From a bacterium (GTDB lineage: Bacteria; Sysuimicrobiota; Sysuimicrobiia; Sysuimicrobiales; Humicultoraceae), in contig JAVHLI010000010.1 of NCBI GenBank assembly GCA_031082185.1, positions 43,102-107,101 on the forward strand: a stretch of DNA of 64,000 nucleotides, read 5' to 3'. Position numbers and translations under genes: made by a program. Below the pieces are notes generated by a model, which did not search any database, was not told the origin of the DNA, and was given only the letters and a program-made list of their open reading frames with translations. Below are positions 32,387 through 41,075 of the stretch, in pieces (the first letter of the stretch is position 1; each line of letters opens with the position of its first letter).

Positions 32387-33997
32387 CTACCCCACCCTCG
32401 CCGTCCTAACCTCTGCCCCCAACACCACCCGGGCCGCGCCCGCGGCCGCCAGCGTCACCACCAGCAGCAACGACGTCAACGCGGCTGCCCCGCCCCATGA
32501 TCCGTTCACGATGAGCGACATGATGGCGAAGGTCGCCACGACGTGTCCCGGAGAGACGAGGAAGACCACGATGCTCACGTTGACCACGGTACGGATGGAC
32601 GAGACCGCGAACACGTCCACAATGGCCCCCCGCAGCAGCGGTAGGTAAATGTCCCGGACCACGTCCAGGCTTGTGGCACCCAGGTTGCTCGCCGCCTCCT
32701 CGATGGCCCGCTCGATCTGCCGGAGGGAGGCGGCAATCGTCTGGTAACCCAGCGGCAGGTGCCAGAAGGCCAGCGCCAGGGCCAGGATCCAGTAGGTGCC
32801 CACCAGCTCGAGCGGCGGCTGGTTGAACGCCAGAACATAGCCCACCCCGACGAAGACGCCCGGCAGCGCGCCCGGCAGCATCGCGACGAAGTCGAGAAGG
32901 CGCCGCACCGGGCTGTCCCTGGAGGCGAGGAAGGCCAACAACACCGCGAGGACGACCGTCATCGCCGCGCTTCCCGCCGCCAGCTTGAGGCTGTTCACCA
33001 GGGTGCCCACCCGGTCCAGCGAGAGGCGCCAGTGGTCCATTGTGATGGACCAGTCATATCCCCAGACCGCGACGAACGCTCCCAGCACAATGGTCAGGTA
33101 CACGAGCACCACCAGCACCGAGGCGAACGCGCAGATCGCAAACACGGTCCACCGCAGCCCGGGCGGGATCCCTAGCGATTCCATGCGCCCGCCGCGTCCC
33201 GTTACCGTGACGTACTGCCTCCGTCCGATAATGTGGCGTTCGAGGAAGAAGAGCACGACCGTGGGGACAATGAGCATTGAGACAACCAGGGCCGCACCCC
33301 TGGCGTCACCCATCCCCTCCAGCCGGAACCAGGCCTCTGTTGCCAAGAGAGGGAACCCGCCGGCGATGATTACCGCGTTACCGAAGTCGGCCAGGACGGT
33401 AATTGCCACTACGAGAAGCGCACCGGTCAGGCCCGGCCTGGCCAGTCCCAGTGTGATGTCCCTCAGCACCCGCCGCGGATCCGCTCCAAGACTGGCGGCG
33501 GCCAACTCAAGGGTGGGGTTTATCCCCCTGAGCACGCCAGTGATGATAATCGCGGCGTAGGGAAAGAACGCCACGGTCTGGGCGAGCCAGAGTCCAGGCA
33601 GGCCGAAGATGTTCACGTTGAGCCCGAGCAGGGACCGTGTGATCAACCCCTGCTTGCCGAACAACAGGATGTAGGCAAGGGCCACCATGAAGGGAGGAGC
33701 GAACATCGGCAACTGGACGATCACGCGGAAGAACCTAGCGCCGGGGATGTCGCGCCGCGTCATCGCGAAGGCGAAGACCAGCCCGAGGGCCGTCGCCGAC
33801 GTGCTCGACAGCACCATCATGAGAAGGCTGTTCCGCGCGGCCTGCATCCACCGCGCGCTATCCGGAATGGCTAGGTAGTCTTCCAGTGCTGGGAACACCA
33901 ACACGCGGAAGGTCGGATACAGGACGAATGTGACAAGCAGCAGGCCGGCGGCGACGAACGCCGCCAGCAGGCCGGGATCGGCCGTCAGCCGTCGCAT
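32387..33997 (-). CDS. ABC permease, iron(III)/thiamine type (two-domain)
   Basis: 536 aa with two homologous permease halves, as in FbpB/ThiP-like transporters: EAA loops ELAAASLGADPRRVLRDITL and AIEEAASNLGATSLDVVRDIYL. About twelve membrane helices. Imports a metal-complex, phosphonate-like or similar small substrate in partnership with the binding protein upstream (start 10 bp after that gene's stop). No ATPase gene is adjacent. Confidence 0.88.
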   Translation of the reverse strand: MRRLTADPGLLAAFVAAGLLLVTFVLYPTFRVLVFPALEDYLAIPDSARWMQAARNSLLMMVLSSTSATALGLVFAFAMTRRDIPGARFFRVIVQLPMFAPPFMVALAYILLFGKQGLITRSLLGLNVNIFGLPGLWLAQTVAFFPYAAIIITGVLRGINPTLELAAASLGADPRRVLRDITLGLARPGLTGALLVVAITVLADFGNAVIIAGGFPLLATEAWFRLEGMGDARGAALVVSMLIVPTVVLFFLERHIIGRRQYVTVTGRGGRMESLGIPPGLRWTVFAICAFASVLVVLVYLTIVLGAFVAVWGYDWSITMDHWRLSLDRVGTLVNSLKLAAGSAAMTVVLAVLLAFLASRDSPVRRLLDFVAMLPGALPGVFVGVGYVLAFNQPPLELVGTYWILALALAFWHLPLGYQTIAASLRQIERAIEEAASNLGATSLDVVRDIYLPLLRGAIVDVFAVSSIRTVVNVSIVVFLVSPGHVVATFAIMSLIVNGSWGGAAALTSLLLVVTLAAAGAARVVLGAEVRTARVG

Positions 33998-34007
33998 CCG
34001 GTTCGGT

Positions 34008-35024
34008 CTAGCGGCCTACGTCTCGGGTCCACCTCTCCCTGACGCGGCTCATGTTCGCGATGGCCCACTCGCGGTCGTACTTGACCAGCTTGATGCTGTC
34101 GAACGCCGGCATCCCGAGAGGGCTGGGGACATCGCCCCTGACCGGGTAGGTCAGGTGGAACTTCACGCCGATGTCCTGGGCCAGCCGCGAGTACAGGAAG
34201 TCCACGAACTCCCTGGCGCCTTCTGGGTTGGGGCCTCCCTTGATTATCGAGACCCCTCCGATCTCGAAGCCGGTGTCGGTCGGGAGCACGATGTCAATTG
34301 GCACACCTCGGTTGCGGGCGATGAGGCCTACGTGCGCCCAGTTCATCCCAAGTGTTGCTTCCCCACGCTCCACCAGTGTCATGGCCGCTGGAACCGTGGG
34401 CGCGTACTGCGATGTGTTGGCGTGGAGCGCCCGCAGATAGGCCCACCCGCGGTCCTCGCCGAGCCTAAAGAATTGGGTGGCAGCGAAGATGTACCCGGCG
34501 CCGGTCGTGACCGGGCTGGGCTGGACGAAATGCCCGCGGTATGCCGGCGCCAGCAGATCGTCCCAGGTCCTCGGCAGCGAGACCCCGGCCGCTCCCAGCG
34601 TCCGGTCAAACAGCGGGCGGTTGACGACGGCCGCGAGCACGCCCAGGTACCACCCGTTCCAGAACCCCTGCGGGTCCACGAGCTCCTTGCCGATGCCGGC
34701 CTGGGCTATCACCGGGGAGCGGTACTGCGCCAGGATGCCCTCGGTTGCCAGCGGCGCGTGGAAGTCTATCGAGCCGCCCACGAAGATGTCCGCGCGGGGT
34801 CGGGCTTTCTCGGCCACGATGCGCGCGGCCATGGTGCCGGCGGCGGCCACGGTCAACATCTCCACCGGGATGCCCGTCCGATCGGTGAACGCCTTGACGA
34901 TCCGGCTGATCACGGTCTCGTCCATGGCAGCATAGATGACGATCCGGCGCGGCTGCGCCTGGGTGTGGACCGCGCCTGTAAGGGTCAGGGACAACAGGAG
35001 AACAACAACGGCAAGCGTCCTCAC
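34008..35024 (-). CDS. ABC substrate-binding protein, iron(III)-type family 1
   Basis: 338 aa. Sec signal at the N terminus (TLAVVVLLLSLTLTGAVHTQAQ). Mature features: IVIYAAMDETVISRIVKAFTD, PRADIFVGGSIDFHAPLATE, a long central hinge region and the C-terminal NPEGAREFVDFLYS of FbpA/AfuA-like proteins. Substrate could be iron complex, a phosphonate-like anion or another compound. GTG at 35,024 with GGAGGGAGAT upstream is preferred. Cotranscribed with the two-domain permease. Confidence 0.85.
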   Translation of the reverse strand: MRTLAVVVLLLSLTLTGAVHTQAQPRRIVIYAAMDETVISRIVKAFTDRTGIPVEMLTVAAAGTMAARIVAEKARPRADIFVGGSIDFHAPLATEGILAQYRSPVIAQAGIGKELVDPQGFWNGWYLGVLAAVVNRPLFDRTLGAAGVSLPRTWDDLLAPAYRGHFVQPSPVTTGAGYIFAATQFFRLGEDRGWAYLRALHANTSQYAPTVPAAMTLVERGEATLGMNWAHVGLIARNRGVPIDIVLPTDTGFEIGGVSIIKGGPNPEGAREFVDFLYSRLAQDIGVKFHLTYPVRGDVPSPLGMPAFDSIKLVKYDREWAIANMSRVRERWTRDVGR

Positions 35025-35180
35025 GAAATCTCCCTCCGCACTAGCAGTCTTGTACCGCCCTCTGGATTCCCCCACCGCCTTTATACGGGGCGCACGCGGG
35101 TCTTACCTTCCCCCCACTCAACCCCCGCAGCGTCTTCCCCGTCCACCTAGCGGGAACAACACTTCCCGGAGGAATGATGG

Positions 35181-36389
35181 ATGCGCACCCACCACCTATC
35201 AAGCGTTCTCCTGATCACCGCGCTGCTGGCCGGACTCGCCAGCGCGAACGCGCGCGGCGCCGGTCCGGCAGCCGTTCCGGCCGAGTACGCCGACCTCTAT
35301 CCGATGCTGGCAGCCAAGCTCCGCACGATTGATAGCCACATCACCTCACGGTGGCGCGGCGAGCGACACGATACCCTCTTCAGCGCCGAGCTGCTGGCGG
35401 CCAACAGCAACCAGGGCGAGACGCTGCTGCGCCCGCAGGCGTGGCAGGTGGTCATGCTCAACCTCGATCGGCTGCAACTGGTGGGCGTCCGCGGGGTCAA
35501 GGTGGCGATCAAGTACCCTATTTTGGTGCCGGGTTTCCCGCGCTCGGCCGAGTACCTTGAGTTCTTCAAGCGGCTGTCCGCCGAACTGAAGAGGCGGAAC
35601 GTGAAGTTCCTGGCGCAGATGACGCCCGGATTCCGCGAGCCGGCATTCAGCTCCCTGCCTGTGGCCGGCCACTACACCGGGCTCACGCTCGAGCGCTACA
35701 TGCGCGAGACGCGGCAGATGGCCGAGGTGATCATCCGCGAGATCAAGCCTGACTACCTGACCATCGTAAACGAGCCGCACACGGCGCAGGAGAACACCGG
35801 CCTGCCGTTCACCGTGGGAAACTTCACCGGGGTCGTGCAGCATGTCCTGAACGGTCTGGACCGCGCGGGCGTCCAAGTCGGCGCGGGCACCGGGACATGG
35901 GACGATCTGGCCTACGCGCAGAGTCTGGCCCGGACCACGCTCGACTACCTCGACATGCACATCTACCCGATCAACCAGGACTACGTGGTTGACAAGGCGA
36001 TCAGGTTCGCGGACATCGCCCGTCGGGCCAACAAGAAGTTGGTGCTCGGCGAGGCGTGGCTGTACAAGACCCGCGACCACGAACTGCGCGGCCAGGCGGT
36101 CGCCGCCGCCCCGGCGCTCTTTGCGCGCGACGTCTTCAGCTTCTGGGAGCCGCTCGACGTGGAGTTCATCGCGATAGTGGGAAAGCTCTCGCACTTTCTC
36201 AACATTGACTTCACGTCGTTCTTCTGGTCGCGACACTTCTACGGTTATGTCGATTACGGGGAGAGTACCAGGGGACTGCGGCCGGCCGAGTTGTTCAGGC
36301 AGGCCAACCTGGCCGCGGCGCGCAACATGATGGCCGACCCGCCGCAGCCCACGCGTACCGGGATGGCGTTCCAGCGGCTGGTCAGATAG
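35181..36389 (+). CDS. Secreted glycoside hydrolase-like TIM-barrel protein (clan GH-A type)
   Basis: 402 aa. Sec signal (residues 1-26, ending SANARG). The barrel has VKVAIKYPILVPGF, then Y-L-T-I-V-N197-E198-P199, the acid/base motif of clan GH-A, and K-L-V-L-G-E291-A-W, a likely nucleophile, separated by the usual about 93 residues; LDYLDMHIYP also fits. Could be an endo-galactanase-, xylanase- or mannanase-like enzyme; the precise family is not identifiable by eye. ATG 35,181, with CGGAGGAATGA upstream. Confidence 0.72.
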   Translation: MRTHHLSSVLLITALLAGLASANARGAGPAAVPAEYADLYPMLAAKLRTIDSHITSRWRGERHDTLFSAELLAANSNQGETLLRPQAWQVVMLNLDRLQLVGVRGVKVAIKYPILVPGFPRSAEYLEFFKRLSAELKRRNVKFLAQMTPGFREPAFSSLPVAGHYTGLTLERYMRETRQMAEVIIREIKPDYLTIVNEPHTAQENTGLPFTVGNFTGVVQHVLNGLDRAGVQVGAGTGTWDDLAYAQSLARTTLDYLDMHIYPINQDYVVDKAIRFADIARRANKKLVLGEAWLYKTRDHELRGQAVAAAPALFARDVFSFWEPLDVEFIAIVGKLSHFLNIDFTSFFWSRHFYGYVDYGESTRGLRPAELFRQANLAAARNMMADPPQPTRTGMAFQRLVR

Positions 36390-37845
36390 CGATCGCGACG
36401 CCGGCGGCCGGCTCCACCACCTGCACCTCCGGCACGAGTTCCCGCCACAACCCCGGCACCTCGGTGTGAACCGGCACCAGGATCTCCGGCCGCAGCCGCC
36501 TGACCATCCGCACCAGGTCGGCCTGACCGGCGTGTCCGGAGGCGTGGCTGCGCAGACGGCCGCGCACGCCCAGCAGGTCCAGCCAGTTGTCCAGGCGTCG
36601 CTCGTCCTGGGCCTGCTCCTCGCTGTGCGCCTCGCTGGCAGAGTGGATGAACAGCGCGTCGTCCCCAGCGCCCGGGCCAGCGCCCAGGCCAGCGCCCAAA
36701 CCCTGATCACCGCCCACGCCCAGGTCAATCAGGTTGTGGACATCCCAGAAGGATAGCGCCAGCATTAGACTTGAGCGCGCCGGCCGCAGCTCGTCCGCGG
36801 TCCCCACGGTGGGCCACCTCAGCACCTGGCGTTCCCACATCGGATAGTCCTGATCCCGGTAGGTGCCGCTGCCTTTGCGCTCCTTGAGGATCAGGATCGG
36901 CTCCATCTTCGGGTCGGGCACCAGTGGATGCCGGCCGTGCAGGTGCTCCAGCAGGAACGCGTCCTGGGGAAGGACGACAAGGGAGCGGCCGGTCTCCCTG
37001 GCGATGCCCAGGAAGGTGGACAGGCGGTAGAGGTCGCGCGGCGCGAAGTCGGCTATCACCGGCCCTGCGCAGCCGCGCACCGCCTCCAGGCACTCCGCGA
37101 AGACGTCCTCCTCGGTCCGGCGCTCGGTGGCGTCCAGGCGCGTGCCCTCGGTGATCAGCATCCAGACGCCCTCGGCCGCCGCGGACTCCAGCATGGCTTC
37201 GCTGAGGTGCGCCTCAGGTCCGTGGAAGCGCAGGTCGCCGGTGTAGAGGATGTTTCCCCGCGAGGTACGCACCAGAAAGGCCATGCAGCCGAGCATCGAG
37301 TGGTCCACCGGCAGGGCGCGGCAGGAGAGCACTCCGGTCGTGAACTCGGCCTCGACGGTTTCAAAGCGACGCGGCACGACATCGTCGTAGGGTGGGAGGG
37401 CCGGCCTGGGAAGGAAGTTGAGGATTTCTGTCTCGAAGTCGCGCGACCGGCTGAGGGCCATGGCCTCGAGGGTGGCGTGGCACAACGGGGAGCAGTACAC
37501 CGGGATCCGTTCGTCCAGGAAGCCGACGTGGCCGGCGTGATCGAGGTGGGCGTGGGAGATCAGGACCGCCTGCGCCGCGGGCGCGCCGTGGACCGGTAGC
37601 TCCGTGTGCTGCGCCATCTCCAGCAGGTCGCGCCGGTAGAGACCGGGGACGGCCGGCAGCACGCCGGTGACAAGCAGGTCGGTTAGGCCAGCAGCGGTGC
37701 GCGGTTTGAGGTACTCCTCGAAGAACTGTCCCCGGCGGGTGTAGCTGATGCCGAAGTCGAGGAGGAGGCCGGAGTCCTCATCCTCCAGCAGGATCTTGTT
37801 GCCGCCGATCTCGCCGGCGCCTCCGAGGACGGTGAGGCGCAGCAT
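36382..37845 (-). CDS. RNase J-like beta-CASP metallo-beta-lactamase
   Basis: 487 aa. MBL metal motif HAHLDHAGHVGFL, then DHSMLGCMAFLV and ILYTGDLRFHG, with the beta-CASP domain, a long insert and the C-terminal RSHASGHAGQADLVRMVRRLRPEIL plus VPVHTE, as in RNase J/CPSF-like nucleases. It processes or degrades RNA. A Gly/Ala-rich stretch (GVGGDQGLGAGLGAGPGAGD, about residue 395) looks like an internal linker. The stop overlaps the 3' end of the convergent glycosidase gene by 8 bp. Confidence 0.85.
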   Translation of the reverse strand: MLRLTVLGGAGEIGGNKILLEDEDSGLLLDFGISYTRRGQFFEEYLKPRTAAGLTDLLVTGVLPAVPGLYRRDLLEMAQHTELPVHGAPAAQAVLISHAHLDHAGHVGFLDERIPVYCSPLCHATLEAMALSRSRDFETEILNFLPRPALPPYDDVVPRRFETVEAEFTTGVLSCRALPVDHSMLGCMAFLVRTSRGNILYTGDLRFHGPEAHLSEAMLESAAAEGVWMLITEGTRLDATERRTEEDVFAECLEAVRGCAGPVIADFAPRDLYRLSTFLGIARETGRSLVVLPQDAFLLEHLHGRHPLVPDPKMEPILILKERKGSGTYRDQDYPMWERQVLRWPTVGTADELRPARSSLMLALSFWDVHNLIDLGVGGDQGLGAGLGAGPGAGDDALFIHSASEAHSEEQAQDERRLDNWLDLLGVRGRLRSHASGHAGQADLVRMVRRLRPEILVPVHTEVPGLWRELVPEVQVVEPAAGVAIAI

Positions 37846-37885
37846 GGGACCGACTACCCGCGCGCCCGGCGTCGCATCGTACCGT

Positions 37886-38446
37886 CTACATGCCCCCGCC
37901 TGCCAGGCGGCGGGCCAGCGCGAGCAGGATCCGCAGGTCGTCCTCGCTCAGGTACTCGAGCACGGCCAGCAGGGCTCGGAGCGACCCGGTCTCGGGCGAT
38001 GGGGCCTGGTGGGCGCCAATCGCCGGCTCGATGTTGAAGCGGCTGAAAGCCCGCTCCCGGCGGGTATTAGGGGTCTCCATGCGCGGTGATGCGACGCGAT
38101 AGGCCGCGATCTGCGGCTGGTCCGGCTCGTCGGGCGACTGGTCCGACTCCCCGGGCGGCTCGTCGATCTGCGCCATGATCGGCGTCTCGTCCGGCGTCTC
38201 CGGCAGGGCCTCGGACATGACCTCGATGTAGGCGAGCATCTCGCTGGGAGACCGGCCGAGCGCCTCCGCCACACTTGCCAGCACGTCGGTTGACGGCCGC
38301 TTGTAGCCGCGCTCCACCTCATAGAGATACGAAGGCGAAACACCCGACTCAGTGGCCAGGGCGTCTCTGGTCATCCCGCGTTCCCTCCGCAGCCGCCGGA
38401 TCGCCCTGCCATAGTTAAGATATGCCCTGGCGCGCCCGGCCCCCAT
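37886..38446 (-). CDS. XRE-family transcriptional regulator
   Basis: 186 aa. N-terminal helix-turn-helix (YGRAIRRLRRERGMTRDALATESGVSPSYLYEVERGYKRPS, residues about 12-52), a charged D/E/P linker (about 85-130) and a C-terminal helical segment (LRALLAVLEYLSEDDLRILLALARRLAG) for dimerisation. Divergent from the ARPP-1 gene; likely acts on the CTATAG-flanked promoter region. ATG 38,446 chosen; a longer start at 38,497 would add a low-complexity Arg/Ser stretch. Confidence 0.85.
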   Translation of the reverse strand: MGAGRARAYLNYGRAIRRLRRERGMTRDALATESGVSPSYLYEVERGYKRPSTDVLASVAEALGRSPSEMLAYIEVMSEALPETPDETPIMAQIDEPPGESDQSPDEPDQPQIAAYRVASPRMETPNTRRERAFSRFNIEPAIGAHQAPSPETGSLRALLAVLEYLSEDDLRILLALARRLAGGGM

Positions 38447-38521
38447 GGTTCGATCGGATCTTTCACTCCTGCCGGACCTCTCACCCCTGCCGGTCATCTG
38501 GCCACCCCGCTACCATACTCG

Positions 38522-38558
38522 CTATAGACTTGACAAACTCCACTATAGCATATATACT
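38522..38558 (+). promoter_or_regulatory. Promoter of the ARPP-1 gene with CTATAG pair
   Basis: TTGACA (38,530-38,535), a 17-bp spacer and TATACT (38,553-38,558) make a near-consensus sigma-70 promoter. Two CTATAG palindromes (38,522-38,527 and 38,543-38,548), 21 bp apart, bracket the -35 and would be on the same helix face: a likely operator for the divergent XRE regulator. Confidence 0.65.
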
Positions 38559-38588
38559 GGGCTAAAGCGAATATTGGAGGCTGCGCAA

Positions 38589-39620
38589 ATGAATGATTCC
38601 CAGGCGCCTGTCACCACTCTCATGGCTCTCTTCGCAGAAGGAGCGATTCGCTATGGCGAGCCGAACTCCTTCTCGGGCCTGACCCTGTTCCCGCTGTTCA
38701 CGGACTGCCGGGCTCGCTTCGAGTATCTCCTGCTTGCTCAGGCAGTCGAGTCAGGAGTCGCCGTGATCGAGGAGATCGGTGGTGGGACGGTACCCGGACT
38801 GCGCATCCACAACCAGGGCGAGAAGCCGGTCCTGCTGCTGGATGGCGAGCACCTGGTCGGCGTCAAGCAGAACCGCGTCCTCAATGCCACGATCCTGGTG
38901 CCGGAGAAGACCGCGCTCGACATCCCGGTGTCCTGCGTCGAGGCCGGCAGGTGGGGCGCCCCGCGCTCAACGGCGATGCCCACGAGCCCGGCGCTGTTCT
39001 TCAGCACCCGCGCGGTCAATGTCCAGGCGGTGGCGGACTCGGTCCGCCGCCACGGGACGTACGAGGCCGATCAGTCGGCCGTCTGGGAGGGTGTGGACGA
39101 GACGCTGCGCGCGGTGGGAGCCGCATCGCCGACGTCGGCCATGCACGCTGCCTACGAGCACAGGGCGGACGACATCGAGGAATACCTGAAGCGGCTCCCG
39201 AGACAACAGGGACAGACCGGCGTGGTCGCCGCGGTGGGCGGCCGCGTCGTGTGCGCGGACCTCTTCGACCGGCCGGAGACCCTCGATGGCCTCTGGGATC
39301 GGCTCATCCCGTCGTATGCCGTCGAGGCGCTGGCGAAGGGTGATGGCGGAGCGACAGGCGATGGCGGCGCGCAGAGCGCGTCGGGGGAGGCCGAGACATT
39401 CCTGAGTTCCGCCCGGAGCGCCACGGTCACGGCGCACGGCGCAGTTGGCCGCGGCACCGACCTGCGGATCACCGGAGGCGGCGTGGTGGGCGCGGCGCTG
39501 GAGGTCGAGGGCGCCGTCCTGCACCTCTCGCTGTTTCGGATCAAGGATCGCGGTCAGAACGGGCGATCGCGCGCCGCGGGGTTCGCTCCGATGGGCGAGC
39601 GGAGACGGCGGAAGACCTAA
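38589..39620 (+). CDS. ARPP-1-domain protein
   Basis: 343 aa. The family signature is clear: YGEPNSFSGLTLFPLF, VIEEIGGGTVPGLRIHNQGEKPVLLL, DGEHLVGVKQNRVLNATILV and PVSCVEAGRW. ARPP-1 domains were named for association with ADP-ribosylglycohydrolase and rhodanese-phosphatase genes in predicted NAD/ADP-ribose conflict systems; no biochemical activity is known to me. ATG 38,589 with TTGGAGG upstream and a strong promoter. A VWA gene follows 111 bp later. Confidence 0.82.
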   Translation: MNDSQAPVTTLMALFAEGAIRYGEPNSFSGLTLFPLFTDCRARFEYLLLAQAVESGVAVIEEIGGGTVPGLRIHNQGEKPVLLLDGEHLVGVKQNRVLNATILVPEKTALDIPVSCVEAGRWGAPRSTAMPTSPALFFSTRAVNVQAVADSVRRHGTYEADQSAVWEGVDETLRAVGAASPTSAMHAAYEHRADDIEEYLKRLPRQQGQTGVVAAVGGRVVCADLFDRPETLDGLWDRLIPSYAVEALAKGDGGATGDGGAQSASGEAETFLSSARSATVTAHGAVGRGTDLRITGGGVVGAALEVEGAVLHLSLFRIKDRGQNGRSRAAGFAPMGERRRRKT

Positions 39621-39693
39621 CAGGAGCCTCGGTCTGCTTGGGCACTTGACCCGATGAAGCTGACACTCTGGCCTAACGCGGACAGCATACCAC

Positions 39694-39715
39694 CGCCGAC
39701 CCTCAACGGTCGGCG
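39694..39715 (+). promoter_or_regulatory. Hairpin between ARPP-1 and VWA genes
   Basis: CGCCGACC / GGTCGGCG: perfect 8-bp stem with a 6-nt loop, 17 bp before the VWA ATG. No T-run follows, so read-through is expected. It may stabilise the mRNA end or modulate access to the AAGGGGAGAAGGAAC ribosome site. Confidence 0.4.
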
Positions 39716-39731
39716 AAAGGGGAGAAGGAAC

Positions 39732-40391
39732 ATGAAACAAGGCTACACGCACATCGCTGTGATTCTGGATCGCTCTGGTTCGATGGAATCCATTCGAGAC
39801 GATACGATCGGCGGCTTCAACGCCTTTCTGAAGAAGCAGAAGGCAGAACCCGGGAAGGCAACCCTGACGCTCGTTCAGTTCGATACCCAAGACCCGTACG
39901 AGGTGATTCACCGGTTTGCGCCAATCAAAGATGTTCCCGAGCTGAACCGCAAAACGTATGTGCCTCGTGCGTCAACGCCATTGCTTGATGCCCTTGGTCG
40001 GGGGATCAATGACCTTGAGATGAGCCTTGGCAAACTCAAGAAGGAAGACCGTCCATCGCAGGTTGTCGTAGTCGTCGTCACGGATGGTGAGGAGAACTCA
40101 AGCCGGGAGTTCCGCAAGGACCAGATTGAAGAGATGATCAAGGAGAAGGCCGAGAAGGACTCGTGGCAGTTCGTTTTCTTGAGTGCTGACCTTGCCGCTA
40201 TAGGCGACGCAATGGCTGTCGGCATTCCCGCAGACGCGGTGTTGGTGTTCGAGAAGAGCGGCAGAGGCAGTACGAGCGCATGGGCTTCCCTATCCAAGCA
40301 GACATCCGAATACCGGTCATCTCGAAAAAGGAAGTTCGGATTTGAGCAGGAAGACCGAAAGCATCCCGACGATCCACAGAAGAAGGCATGA
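39732..40391 (+). CDS. VWA-domain protein
   Basis: 219 aa. The von Willebrand factor A fold with the metal site (MIDAS) motif VILDRSGSMES (D-x-S-x-S) and a later Thr/Asp pair (RASTPLLDALG and VVTDGEENSS). The C terminus is highly charged (RKRKFGFEQEDRKHPDDPQKKA). Stand-alone cytoplasmic VWA proteins usually assemble complexes. ATG 39,732 with AAGGGGAGAAGGAAC upstream. Codon use is somewhat less G+C-extreme than neighbours. Confidence 0.85.
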   Translation: MKQGYTHIAVILDRSGSMESIRDDTIGGFNAFLKKQKAEPGKATLTLVQFDTQDPYEVIHRFAPIKDVPELNRKTYVPRASTPLLDALGRGINDLEMSLGKLKKEDRPSQVVVVVVTDGEENSSREFRKDQIEEMIKEKAEKDSWQFVFLSADLAAIGDAMAVGIPADAVLVFEKSGRGSTSAWASLSKQTSEYRSSRKRKFGFEQEDRKHPDDPQKKA

Positions 40392-40472
40392 GGCCGAACC
40401 AAGGCGTGCAGGCGACGCGGTGCCCGCGCACGGCGCGGCGCTAGGTGCGCTTCAACGGGCAAGCGTAGGGGT

Positions 40473-40502
40473 TTGACACGCGAGCGCGCTGAATGGTAGT
40501 AT
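40473..40502 (+). promoter_or_regulatory. Promoter of the RHH/MazF pair
   Basis: TTGACA (40,473-40,478) and TAGTAT (40,497-40,502) with an 18-bp spacer. A start about 7 bp after the -10 would put the antitoxin ATG (40,512) almost at the 5' end of the mRNA, and no ribosome-binding site is seen: a near-leaderless transcript. Confidence 0.5.
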
Positions 40503-40511
40503 GACTCCGGT

Positions 40512-40757
40512 ATGAAAAAGGTAGCCATCAGTCTTCCGGATGCTCAGGCGGACGCCGTCGAGCGCATACGTCGCCGGCTGCGGATTCCGCGCAGCCAGGT
40601 TATCCAACGGGCCATTGCCGTGTACCTGGCGGCGGAAGGACATCACCGGGCGGTCCGCGCGTACGAGGAGGGCTATCGCCGGTGGCCCGAGGGCACCGAG
40701 GCCGAAGCCCTGGCCCAGGCCACCACGGGCGCGTTGGAGCAGGAGGAGTGGTCGTGA
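40512..40757 (+). CDS. Ribbon-helix-helix antitoxin
   Basis: 81 aa. ISLPDAQADAVERIRRRLRIPRSQVIQRAIAVYLAAEG is a CopG/MetJ-type ribbon-helix-helix; the C-terminal tail (ALAQATTGALEQEEWS) is the typical MazE-like toxin-binding end. Its TGA overlaps the toxin GTG (GTGA at 40,754-40,757). Confidence 0.85.
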   Translation: MKKVAISLPDAQADAVERIRRRLRIPRSQVIQRAIAVYLAAEGHHRAVRAYEEGYRRWPEGTEAEALAQATTGALEQEEWS

Positions 40758-41068
40758 GGCGGGGCGAGATCTGGTGGGTGCGGTTCCCAAGCCCCATCGG
40801 CCTCCGCCCCGCCGTGCTGGTCTCTCGGAATCAGGCCTACCGAGTACGCACCGCCGTGACCGTGGTCCCCCTGACGCGAACGATCCGACGGATTCCCGTT
40901 GAGGTTGCGCTGGGTCCGGAGGATGGGATTCCCCAGCGGAGCGTGGCCAACGCCGACACCGTCGCGACGGTCCCCAAAACATCGCTGGTGGAGTACCTGA
41001 CAACACTCTCACCGGCCAAGCTCCAGGCGCTCGACCAGGCCTTGAAGTTCGCCATGGATCTCCCGTAG
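40754..41068 (+). CDS. mazF: MazF/PemK-type toxin
   Basis: 104 aa. VRRGEIWWVRFP, GLRPAVLVSRNQAYRV and the later QRSVANADTVATVPKTSLVEYLTTLS follow the MazF pattern of an mRNA interferase. GTG start at 40,754 with AGGAGGAG upstream; four-base overlap with the antitoxin gene implies coupled translation. Ends 7 bp before the DadA-like gene. Confidence 0.87.
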   Translation: MRRGEIWWVRFPSPIGLRPAVLVSRNQAYRVRTAVTVVPLTRTIRRIPVEVALGPEDGIPQRSVANADTVATVPKTSLVEYLTTLSPAKLQALDQALKFAMDLP

Positions 41069-41075
41069 AGGTCGC

